Under the pieces are notes generated by a model, which was given only the letters and a program-made list of their open reading frames with translations, was not told where the DNA came from and searched no databases. From Eopsaltria australis (lineage: Eukaryota; Chordata; Aves; Passeriformes; Petroicidae), in NCBI GenBank assembly GCA_034509425.1, contig JAVTVJ010000049.1, positions 1,758,001 to 1,822,000 on the forward strand: a DNA stretch of 64,000 nt, in the 5' to 3' direction. Below are positions 1-11,445 of this stretch, piece after piece. Position 1 is the stretch's first letter, and every line of letters starts with the position of its first letter. A program made the translations under genes and the position numbers.

Positions 1-1327
1 CTGTTCAGTGGTTTCTGTCATTACAGTTCAGGTTTGTCTTACGTCAAGAACCTGAGAATATGAGAGGTGACTTGTATAAACTATTGCATTTCTCTTCTGT
101 TCACCTTTTTGGTCTTTTTCTTTTTTTTTAAGATGGTGGTCCTGTCAATTCAAAGAAAGGAAAAAATACACCTTGACCCTTACTTCTAATCTTCTCATGT
201 AACTGATGGACTGGTGAAACAATAGCAGTCACATCTAATGCAACAACATCTTATTTATAGATGGAAGCAGCTGCATCCTCTGTCTTTGCATGCAAGAACA
301 CTTATTGTTTTCAAGTCTCCTGGTTAATGAGACTGTGGGAAAATGAAGGCCTACTATAAAAGCACTATTAAAGACAATTATTTAACACAAAAAGAAATGG
401 AAGATGTGGCTGGTGCAACTTGTTCTTAAAGTTGACTTAGGTATAAATGAAAAAGTAATCAGTGCTGACAGTGTAAGCTATAGGATGGCCTTGAGTTTAC
501 TCATGGGTTCTTATATCATATTTAGCATTTGGCTGATGACAAATACCAGTTTCCACAGGCCTGCAATTTCTGATGAGTGAGACATGAATATTGAATAATC
601 TCAGTTTGTAGGGAAAAATCCCTGCCCTGTTGCACTCCTTTGCCACCATTGAGCCCGTTCTGCCTTCCACACTGCCCCAGGTGGGGTATGTGTCGGGGTG
701 CCCCGTGTGCCATCAGCACAATCCTCACCGGGTCATTGGGGCAGGCAAGTTGCCAAGACCGCAATGGGGAGTGGGTGGCACCATCTGTGGTACAGTTTTC
801 AGCTAGGAAATGCTCCTCTGGGACCAGCTGGCTGACCTCTGAATCTGTAGCTTGGAATTTGGGAGCTGTAATTGGTTGTTAATCCCTCTGTTGTCATCCT
901 CATTTTTCCCCTCTACTGGATGCTCCAGATGGAAGGAATGATTTCTGTCTTCATGGGAGAGTTCTCCCAGGCTTAGGAAGGTGTCTGAGCTTCATGACAG
1001 GTCTCTGGAAGTCTGTCGATGAGCAGCCAGGAGATCTTTTTCTGTCCCATTTCAGTCAGGTGTTCAGTGGTGTCAGTTAAAAAACCACAGCCTGTGAGGC
1101 ACAGAATGCAGCTCAGTGCAGTGTGTTCTCCCCTTGTGTAGCACGTGCTCTTAGGAACTGCAAGGTGTTTCCCATGTAGTTCATGCTGTGCAAATTAAAA
1201 AATAAATTGGTAAATGTAACCATGGGATGAAAGGAGCATTAGGAGTGAGCATTTATTTATTTCGTGCAAACTCAAGTGATGACAGTGCTAGGTTGGTATA
1301 AGGTCTTTTTTGTGAAATATTCTTTTA

Positions 1328-1696
1328 TTAAAGCACATATCTTTGAAATCTGGGCGAGTGGAAGTCTCTGACTAAATAATTAAGTGTGGAAAGATCAACC
1401 AACATACAGGAACTTTGTATGGTGTTTTCTGTAGCATATATGTAGCTTACAGTCAGTTTGTCTTTTGAAAGCCATCTGTCCTGGTGTAAGTGATAAAATT
1501 TGCTGAATTCTTTGGTAAGATGACTGAATGTTTTTAAACAATCTACAAGAAAAACAACAAAGACTCCAATAGCCCTTGAAATTTCTAGTTTGAATTGTCT
1601 TGTTCCATGTTCTGGGTTATTGAATTCCACTGTACCACCTTTCATTAAACTGGGATTTCGAAGACTGATATGTGATGCTTGCTTGCAGGCAATCAT
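1328..1696 (-). other. Unexplained 122-codon open frame, probably chance or a degraded retrocopy
   Basis: An open frame of 122 codons on the minus strand ends in TAA at 1330-1328, and its stop overlaps an AATAAA hexamer (minus strand). A short A-run follows about 15 nt later. I do not recognise the protein and see no domain. In AT-rich DNA of this length a few frames this long are expected by chance, so it is not called a gene. The stop plus AATAAA plus A-run arrangement is the only reason to record it. Confidence 0.12.
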
Positions 1697-1788
1697 CCAG
1701 TCTTGGGTACCTCAGAGCCTTCTCTTGCTTCAGCTAACTTGATCTGATCAGCCTTTTTTTAAAGTTTAATTTTATATTAATTATATAC

Positions 1789-1803
1789 ATATATATATAT
1801 ATA
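1789..1803. repeat. (AT)n microsatellite
   Basis: About seven and a half perfect AT units, inside a wider TA-rich tract that starts near 1775. Confidence 0.9.
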
Positions 1804-4800
1804 GCTTAGTAAGTTTGTGTTCTAAATCTGACACTGGTTGTTCTTTTCTTATAAAGCAGTTATAAACGTTTTTGGAAGAGAATCCTATGTCTGAATTGTG
1901 GAATATAAGGAATAGATAATTTCTTACGATTAGAGCTTTAAACCTTTTTTCCTATTATCAGTTAAATTTTACTCCTGTATTTTACTGATTAATTATGTTA
2001 TTTAGTACTGATGGTTATGCTGTCCCAACATGGAGGATTTTTTTTTGTGGGGAGGAGGGTGGGAGTTGGTAAGGCCTTTTTTAATACTTTTTTTTTAATA
2101 CTTTTTTTTTTTTACTTTTGGCATCCATTCTTGTACTTTAAAGGAAATTAAAAACAAAGGAATTATTTTACTGGTCAGTTTGTTACTTGGCTTACATTGT
2201 AATGTGTTTATAGTATTTTTGGCTCTTGATTTAATTAATCTAGAAGGTTTTGTTTGTTAAATTAGACTTTTTAAATGGAAGTCACCAAGGTAATACCTTT
2301 TTCTTCTGGAACGTATTTTTAGTTTTATAAGTCATTATTAGGGAGATGTTTTGCAGTGTTTAGGTCTCTTGACCCTTATCTTGTTGAAAATCTAGCTTCA
2401 GTAATCTTAGTATTAGACTGCTTTGTTGCACAGATTCTTTGGTAAATAGATTAATCTCTGAGTCTTGTGACTATTAATCTTGCTCTGCTGCTTAGGTTTG
2501 TTGAGGGATTTCCAGTAATTAGGACATCTTTGTGCTTGGTCTCAAAACAATTACTGTTTTTTTCTGGTATTGTAATGGTGAACTAGGAAACAACCAGATG
2601 TATTATTTGGTTGCTTTTGTTTTTCATGTTGCATAAAAAGCTTATAAATATCTAAGTGGTTTTTTCAAGATACTGACCTGAGACAGAACCTTTTAAAACC
2701 GTATTAACAGTGGGATTCGGTGTTGAAATGTTCATGTAGGAGACATTAAAAGAAAAAAGTCCAGATTTCCTTTAAAAAGTGCAGGCACTTCATTGCATCT
2801 TCTGACACTTTGCTGTGGTTAGTGGTAAGCTGTGAGCTACAGCAAGGCTGAATCAAGAACTTGAATAATGTCAAAATGTATTTCTACAGTAATGTGATTC
2901 TTGTTGAACGGCGCCTAGGAGTTCAGACAATCACATGGTCTCTTCTTGCTGGGAGTTTATACTTATCAAAAGGGCTTTTTTGATTTGCCTCCTCATGCCT
3001 TTTATTAATACAGTGTTCTGGAGAAAAGTGTTGACACCGGGGGCAGTGGAATACTTCTTGTTTGGAAATCTTGTGTATGTTTTGTTGCAAGACTATTTCA
3101 GTATATTGCTTCCAATTATTGAATTTTAGATGTTTTACTGTTGCTTCAGACTACTTTAGGGTGCTTTTTAGTATCAAGTGAATAGAGAATAGAAGGAAAG
3201 TTTTGTGTGATGCTGCTTGGTCAGGAATATTGTGTTCATTGTGTAAATGGTCCGCCCATAACCCTTTTTCCATATGTGATGCATGTTGTTGTTTTCAGTA
3301 AAGCATGCACTCACCAACAAAGCACTTTCCGGGAGTTGAGTTGGACTTACGTGGGTCACCTCAGTGTTGTGAGGGAATTCTGAGACTTTCCTCTGCTGGC
3401 TTGAGGTCAGAAATAAAACTTGTTCTTGGTAACAGTCGTATTAAGGATTCAAACAGCAGGCTGTTCAAGTGAATGAAATGCTGTTAACCAGAAGGGCAAT
3501 GAGAGCAATTTTTGTTATTTTAATTTGCTTAAGAGAATGAGATTACAGCCAGAAAATTGTCTTGTCAGACAGCCAGATACTGACTTCCTGGTCTTCCATT
3601 GCCAAATGCTCCAGCTTCTCCAGTTCCTCCCTCCCTGAGCCCTCTGTCAGCTTGCCATGAGAGCCAACAAGGAGAGCTTGGGCTAGTCTGTTCATTGTTT
3701 TTGGGCAAAATGTTACCTATCAGACACCTAAGCATTGCTTTTTTTTTTTATAAGATCTAGAATTTGGATAAGCTGTGTTTACTCAAAAACTAGCAAAGCT
3801 CCACTTTTCTTGAGCTCACCTTTTATTTGCAGCATACAAAAGAGTATTCATAACCTGAAAGCAAGTAGGATGCTCTGATTTACTCATGTAGAACTCACTT
3901 TTAGTTACTGGACGAAGGAAAACTGTACTAAATATTAACTTTAATTTAGAAAGCCTGGAAAAGCTGATCCTTTGTTTCAGGTCATTTGTGTTGGTATGAA
4001 ATACTTCACAGGTTTGGGTTTTATTAATATTTAAAAAGTGATTCTGTGAGTTTAAGAATCTGTGTAAATATTTGTGTTTTCAAGTTTTGATATTCCCAAC
4101 TTGTGCCTTCCTTGTGATTCTCAGCCCTTAAGGTTGTTGCTTCCAGTTTATTTGAATTTCTGCATTATTTCTCTCTATTGTAAATCTTCTTTGTTGTCAA
4201 ATAAGTTTAAAACTAGCTAGTGGACTCAAGTGACAAAAATTGGGATTTTATAGAATGTGTGCAAAAGCCTTTTTTCTTCAATCAAAAGAATAAATATGTT
4301 GTAATAAAAGATAGGGTCCTTATTCACTTTTTGATATGTAAGACTTAGAAAGATTTGTTTGTTAGTAGCTTCAGCTTTTACTATCTCATTTCTCTGAATT
4401 CTGATTTTTTCAGATCAGGTATGCAAGTTTCGACAGTTCCTGTAAAGCTGTTAGCATAGTACTAATTTTTTTTCTTGTCAGCATCTAAAATTAAGCTTAA
4501 ACTCAAGTTTTCTTTGCTGATAAATCTTTATAATTCCAGTCAAATTTCTTCTGCAAAAGATATTTTTTTTTTCAAGACTTCGTAGGCATAAGCGAATGAA
4601 GAAGAGAATTACAAGTAACTTTTGAAAAGTCTCTGAAGTCAGATGTGCTGCAACTCCACTAGTTTATTACTGTGACTTGTGCTTATTTCTTTGGTTATGT
4701 CTCTGGATCAGTATTGAATGCAGTATTTGTTTCTCTTCCGCTGTCCCTTGGGAATTCTAAATCACTTGCAGCAAAAATAATACCAGTTGGCCTTAGAATT

Positions 4801-6200
4801 CCCAGTTACCAAGTGAGACCATTCCAATGCCACAAGGTGATCAGCTATTGCCAAAGCCTCAAAAGGAGAAATGCCTAAGGATCAATTGTACAACACTGCT
4901 TCTCTTTTATTCCACTGTTTTAAACATCAAAATGACATAGTTAATTCCCCAAACACTGAATATCTTTGAAGTAACTCCAGAAAGCTAATTCCAGAAAGCA
5001 CAGGACAAAGAAAGCTGTAGGCTTTCTTACAGTAGCCTGAGCCTAGCATTGTCCTGTCACCTCCCTGCGTCCTCACAGTTGTGACCATTCCCCCAAATGC
5101 CAAAGGAGCACCCTGCCCAACACCTCCACCAGCCCCACGATACAGTAGAGGATATCATGTTGACCCTGAACTGCCTGGAATTATCAGCTGGCTCCCTAAA
5201 GGGCAACTGGTCTTTTAATGTACTTTTGTGGCTAACTGTGCTTCATATGTGCCCTGTGTGTGACTGTAACCTTAACCTAGTAAATAGCTAACCTCAAATA
5301 GCCACCCTTTTGCTTCTTACTCAGCTGGTACCTTCTGTAAGCTCACAGTGCAGGTTAATGATTTCAGAGAGTATGTGTTCTTGCATAAAGGTTTGAGCTT
5401 AGAGTCCTGTCATGTGTGGTAGGAAAGAAAATCAAAATATCCTTGGAAGGAAGCTGCTCTGTAATTTAAGGTTAGAAATCTGTGACTTCTTCATATACAA
5501 AAATGAAAATGTAATATTTCAATGATTAACCCCCTCCCCCCAAAAAAACCCAAAACACAAACCAAGGCATTTGCTGTTCTTGACTTGTAAGTTAACTCTT
5601 AAATCTTAAAAAAACAAAACAAGAAAAAAATGAAGCTGAAAGGGAAGTGCAAGTCAGTGGTAAAAAAAGTGTGGACCTTGACCCCTGGGTTAGACAACTG
5701 TGCAAAGCCGGCTAAATCATGACTGTAACTCTGGGGAATCTCCTCTGGCAAAGCCTGCTGTTGAAACTGGAGGAGCAACTGTGTCTGTCTGTCAGCGTGG
5801 TCTTTCATCTGTACAGTACCCACCCCGAGCAGAGCTGGCAGAAGACAACACATAGTACATGTGCTGCATCAGGACATAGCTTGCAATCATCAGGCTGTCT
5901 TTGGGAGGTTGCAAAAAGGTCTTCCCAATCCTCCAGGGCAGAATTTTAATTTAGCAGGGCACTTGTGAGTGCAGGTTCCCCCAAATTGCATGCAAGGCAG
6001 GTTTTTGTGCCAGCACGTGCACTAAATGTAAGTGAGCAAATAGTATTTGGCCAAAGTGAAGTCAAACTGCAGATAGCTTAAATTTGTGACTTGTGACCGT
6101 GACCCACAGTCAAATCTTGTCTTGTTTTTAGTCCATTCAACTGTGGGAGGATAAAGCATAAGCAGTGCAGTCTTGGCGTACTCAAAGTATAGAAGGGAAG

Positions 6201-6352
6201 GAATCACAGAATATTTTGAGTTGGAAGGCACTCACAGGGATCATTGAGTCCAACTCTTAAGTGAATGGCCCATATGGGGATCCAACTCATAACCTTGGCA
6301 TTATTAGAACCATGCTCTAACCAGCTGAGCTAACTGAAGCTGCAGGGTCCCC
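6201..6352 (-). mobile_element. tRNA-Ile-derived SINE with CR1-type 3' tail (TguSINE1-like), copy 1
   Basis: Read on the minus strand, this starts with a tRNA-like head: TTAGCTCAGCTGGTTAGAGC matches the D-arm and box A of tRNA-Ile. CTAATAA in the anticodon loop position follows (AAT anticodon retained), then a box B-like GAGTTGGATCCCC and a GGGCCA acceptor-like end. The body continues into GTTGGACTCAATGATC and a final ATTCTGTGATTC, which is the typical 3' end of avian CR1 LINEs. SINEs of this design depend on CR1 reverse transcriptase. The tRNA arm carries several substitutions, so it is a fossil and not a working tRNA gene. The subfamily name is from memory. Confidence 0.85.
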
Positions 6353-9300
6353 TATTTGAGAACAGACATATAAAGTATTTACAAAGTTTACAACAAAATT
6401 ACTGCGTTGCTGCTTGTTTTCATGGACACATCCAGCTTATGTGCTTGTTCTAGAGCTCCTGGCTGCTTTTTGTACCTTCACAAGTGCCAAAAAGCTTTAG
6501 TTAAAAGTACAGCTGGAAACTCCGTAGAACTTTTACCAGATTTTGCAGGATTTGGTTCACCATTAAATGTGTGGGGTCTTGGAGCTGCTGCTGGATTAAT
6601 TCAGACTTTTTTTAGTATCTGAGACTGCCAAGAGAGGTGACAAGTTCTTTCCTCCCCTGGTAGTTTCTTTAGGGCTGTTTTCCCTCTGGCAGCTGCTTTG
6701 AGACCTCTAATTCATTTCTATGCTGACCATCAACTCTGTGTCTGCCTGTTAGGGCTAAATGCTAGTATTACTGAAACTATAGAAGGGAATGCACTAGAAA
6801 TATAATGAATTCATTTCTTTGAATTAAGGATGAGGAAAAAGGAAACAGTAGATGTATTTGCCAGTCTACAGCAATTGATAGTTTCACGAAGGAGCCAGAA
6901 ACCTCATGTCTTTCTGAAAAAGTCAAACTTTTGAAATGGGTTGAGAATGCTGCTGCAGGAAGCAAGGCGGAGGGGCTGATGTGACAAGGTAAAACCTTAT
7001 TTTGTCAGAAGCTCTCAGCTGTAATGTATGGGTCTTTTATGTAGAAACAATGACTTTGTAATCTGAAAACACTTGTTTGTATTGTGGATGAAAAGTTTGC
7101 AGTCTGACTACTGTTTCTTGAACTAGATAATTTGTCTGAGACTGCTGACCACTTGCAGATTAAACAGATAAAATCTGTCGTGCCACTCCTTGATGTGTGA
7201 CACTAGAAATAATAGTCATGATCTGTGTTAAATGTAACTGTTGTCTTAAAAGGAAAAAGTCCTAACACTCACAGGCTTCCCTGTCAGTTTACATGTGTTG
7301 TGATGATTTTTCAGAGAGGTCATGTCCTGCAGGATGCTGCAGAGGCAGCAGGCACACTCTGAGGAAAGCTTCTGATGATGCAGGGATGGTGTAAGTAACT
7401 ACTGGGCTTTATTTTTGGACCTGGGGGCAGTGAACAGGATGCAGAAAGCACCTTGCATTTTCACAGAGCTAGTTTTGATCCAGTTCTATTGCTCCTGAGC
7501 CGACTTCCCATGGATCTGCCTTCTGCATCTCAGTCTCCAGGGTTTCTGTGGCTTATTTCTCAGGCAGAGAAGTGCTGTCTAAATGTAGTGGAGGCTGTTG
7601 TGGGTATTTCCAGACTTAATGAGCCCTTCCACGTGGGGTTGGGGAGCAGAGAGCAGAAACAGTAATTAGCTCTATTGGTACCAACAGACAGCCATGGAGG
7701 CCAGGGCTAATAATAAACCTGCCTGGATCTCAGTTCTTGGTGCTGAGCACTACAGGTGTGGTGTCCCTGTGCCTCTCCCCCCCACCCCTCTGCAGCCATT
7801 TACTTCAGTCACCATGGGCAGCCTTTGTAGGAGTCCTCTGCTGTTAGTCACTGGCACTAATCATCCCTCTTCCTCTTTACCTAAAGCTCAGAGTCACCGG
7901 TGAGCGCGGCGCATCCGTGGATCCCAGCAGATGCTGCTGGAGTAAGGCTCCTGGCTACCACCTGTCTGGCTCCTGGAGGAGTTGGCAGTGTTTCTGCATG
8001 GGTCTCCCATTTTTTTTGTCATCCAGCATCACCATAGGCCATTGTATCTTTAGGAAAGGTTCGCTGCTAAGGTCACTGCTGTTTGAAATGGCGTTTGTCA
8101 CTCCTATGTTCCTGTGTCAGACTTGGGGAAAAAACATGAAAAGATGTTTGTTTCTTCTATGTTTTAGGACATTCGAGGGCTGAGCAAGCAGCTAGTTAAC
8201 CTTGGCCACATTTATTAGTACAGTCTTAGGAATGCTTAGATACTGATGTGGTGCTCAAACCTGCTTAGAGCTGGGCTCCTAATTGCAAGGGCTTCTTGCC
8301 ACTGACTGTGGCATTCTGATGGCAGAGATTGCACCTATTGTCCATCTGAGTGCTTTTGGGAGGGGTGCGATATTTCACTGCCATGCCTTACCTGAGCTCT
8401 GTTTGGAGTTGTTTTTAATGTTAAGAGTGAGTCGTCAGACTCAAGAGATAAGCAGTAATCTGTGATGAGGAATGTGCATACCTTTAATGTCTGATTTTGG
8501 AGACAACACATGATTTTAAGCCGCTGTTGAAGGTATGTACTTGGTTTAAGAGCAAATGTCCTTTGCTCCGGAGTTGATAAGCAGTATCTTGTTAAGATGT
8601 GGTAAATGGATGGCTGTCATATGCTCAGTCTAAATTAGCTTGCAAATCAGCTGGTAAGTTTTTATATCTCAAGAATTGGTTTAAAAGTTTATGAAAAATT
8701 ATGCTTAAGAACTAGGCCAAAACACTCTGTTATGAAACCGAGGGTGTGTGTTTTATTATACAAGAGGAATTCAGTGTTATATCTCTATCACATGTTTAAC
8801 TTGCACTGAGCAAAGCATGTGACATATGGTCCTGCTCTGGAAAGACTATGGAAAAACCTCTTTCCCTCTAATATGGGTTGGATTAAGATTCTGAGAGGCT
8901 GCCTGCTGTTGTCCTGTGGACAGGGTTTTCATGTGTCCGTGTGTTTGGTTTCTCAATCCCACAACACTTGCTGTTGGTCCTTTGGAGGCTGCACCACCTG
9001 CTGACTTGTAAATGTCTGTCTTTGTTGGGGCTGGTGGGGGAGAGAAACGAGTATAACAAATGCAGGAATGTTTTTGAGCTTCGGTAAAAATGAAAATCAG
9101 CTGTGGCATGACAGCCACATACCTCACTAGCTATTCGTAGGTGTTAAACTCTAGCTCAGTAGATGGTTTGTAGGCCAGCCTAGAGCAGTCACTGCTACTG
9201 TAATGTCTTGTGTTCGTAACTAGGAAGTCCCTGGTCACAAAAAAATAACTGGCAATATCTCTGTCTCTTTGTGGTTGTTTGTAGAGTTATTGAAAAACAC

Positions 9301-10034
9301 ATACAGAGCCAGCCAAGTCAGGGAGCAGAGTAAGTGGCAGATCAGCTTAAGTCAGAGCTCCCAGCCTTTTCAGAATCTCCTCTGTGTGTAATAGTGAGTG
9401 AAAATAATGTCTGCATGACCCATTCTGTAATCTGTGGTACAAATGCAGTGTTTAAGGCATTGAGCTGGCTATTTGACAAACAGTGTAGGTGTTAGGTCTT
9501 GGTGTTGAGCTGTCTGATGTATGGAAGTGGATTTGGATCAGATGGATACCTTCAGCAGGTGTGATGAGATGAAAAGGATTTCAAAGAGCTGAGAAAGATC
9601 TATCTAGACTGCTAATGGGGGATATTTGAGAAGGGTGATTCCAGGTTCTCCCCTATGGTTTAACAGTACAGCCAAACCAGTTGAATGGTTTGTTCCCTCC
9701 AGAGGGGACTGAATCAAGGCACTCAAGTTCTTCCCTCTAAGGGCAGTGATGTGTTACTTAAGCTGAAGCTGCTCTGTGTCACTTCACCTTAGCAGGTAGA
9801 GGCAGAGCAGATGTGCTGGACCCAGCCCGTCCCCCTGCTTTGATGGCCAGCCAGGGTGGTCTTGGGTGCCCTTGGCGTTGGTGTAGTGTCATGTGGGCTG
9901 TCTGTGGGTGCTGCAGGACTTCTGCTTGGTGGATGTGGTCACAGCATGAGCCCGAGCCAGAGAGGAGGCAGCTGTGCAAGGGGGGTTTGCTCACTGAGGT
10001 TGTCAGATGCTCTCCCAGTGCCTGAGAGAGCATC

Positions 10035-10162
10035 TTAATCTCAAAAGCTACTGCTGGTCTCATCCTTCCAGGGCTGGCATTACTCCTCTGTGTAGAGGAG
10101 GCAAACAGACAATTAAAGTTCTAAAGTACTTTCTACAGAATAATCATCAAGCCTAAATTTAT
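10035..10162 (+). repeat. Left arm of a large inverted repeat (fold-back)
   Basis: This 128-bp segment reappears in reverse complement at 10619-10746. By my hand alignment the arms are ungapped with about 13 mismatches (roughly 90% identity). The arms are separated by 456 bp. The sequence does not resemble CR1, the SINE or the LTR-like segment in this window, so the source family is unknown. It could be two opposed copies of an unrecognised repeat or a local inverted duplication. Confidence 0.9.
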
Positions 10163-10618
10163 GAAAGTCCAGCCCGTTCAGCAATGGAAGGGCACTAATC
10201 TGTGTTTTCCATCTGGTTTTATGGTACTCAGAGCTGCATTTATGTTGCAGTGCAGTGACCTGAGAGGGGCCATGCTTCAGCCCCACCATGATCCTACAGA
10301 AGCTTGACCTCTGTGGATGTTTGCCCATTTTAAGTGCAAATTTCCTAAGTGGTTGGTGTTCTGCTCTAGGAGTGAAAAGGTGTGCTGAAGCCAGATCAGA
10401 GCCGTGTCCCCAGTAAGCCCATCTGAAATACTGAAATTGATTCAGCCCCGAGTAATACTTAAAAAAACAAACCCAAAACTTACATCCCTCTCAGAATTCT
10501 ACCATTGCTTATAGGAAGAGAAAAAAAACAACCAAAAACCTCAACAAACAATTTCAAAAGATAGTAATTTGGAGTTATTAAATGCAGTCTCTTTTTCAGA
10601 AAACACCCGAGCTAAGAA

Positions 10619-10746
10619 ATAAATTCAGGCTTGATGATTATTCTGTGGAAAGTATTTTAGTACTTTGGTTTTCTATTTGCCTTCTTTACACAGAGGAGTA
10701 ATGCCAGCTCTGGAAGGATGTGACCACCAGTAGCTTTTGAGATTAA
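10619..10746 (-). repeat. Right arm of the large inverted repeat (fold-back)
   Basis: Reverse-complement partner of 10035-10162. Shared blocks include the stretch around CTGGCATTACTCCTCTGTGT (left arm, + strand), seen here as its complement near 10690-10710, and the block ATAATCATCAAGCCT. Mismatches are scattered, as in an old duplication. In an unspliced transcript the two arms could pair into a long double-stranded stem with a loop of about 456 nt. Confidence 0.9.
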
Positions 10747-11431
10747 TTTTTGGGTGAAGAATGATTTGATATGCGAGTATGTACTTCAGTATGATCATTT
10801 GCCTGATAGCCTGGGAATAATTTTCATGTGACCTACTGTTGATGCTTCAAGTAAGATTTATATCTCTTGGAAGCAATGCTCTGAAATATGCTGGAAATGT
10901 ATCTGCTGAAAAAAAAAAAGAACATTACTCTTGACTATCTTGTGTGTTTAACTTCTGAGAAAATTCTATCTGTCTAAATGAATTTTAATGCTTTTTAAAA
11001 AACGTGAGTATAAAGGATGTATATTGGGATATAAATTTTTGAAATTAGTTGTAGTATAGTATTTTCTCCCTCTTCATTATGATTTTATTCTGCTTTTTTT
11101 TTATTCATAAATATGAAGAAATTGAGCAACATTCTTTCTCATTAAAAAACCCCAAACTCTCAAAAGCAAAAAGAAATAGTGCAGTTTTACTTCAGCAAAT
11201 ACCCACTGTTGCCTTTGTGGCTGGAAGGGGGAACTTTACTTTTGTTTTGTTTGTTTTGTGTTTTTGCTTTGGTTGGTTGTAAGCCAGCAATATAAAATGA
11301 TTGTAAGCCAGCCACAAAAAACAAGTCACTGCATTTTCTGTTGATTATAGTACTACTGAGATATTTTCGTAGTAAGTTCTGGCAGAGAACAGTTCTCAAT
11401 GCGTGCGGGTTCCTTTTGTTTCTGGATGTGA

Positions 11432-11445
11432 GTTGTCATGGTAAT
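11432..11445 (+). promoter_or_regulatory. Weak RFX-type palindrome
   Basis: GTTGTCATGGTAAT matches the RFX palindrome GTTGCCATGGCAAC at 11 of 14 positions. All three differences are C to T. Intronic position. A single motif match is weak evidence of function. Confidence 0.2.

Noticed and set aside
6253..6340. Functional tRNA-Ile gene on the minus strand
   Set aside because: The tRNA-like part has several arm mismatches and runs into a CR1 tail; it is the head of a SINE, repeated at 28948-29100.
7680..7930. Possible CpG island promoter around CACCGGTGAGCGCGGCGC
   Set aside because: Only a handful of CpGs are clustered over about 30 bp; it is too small to call.
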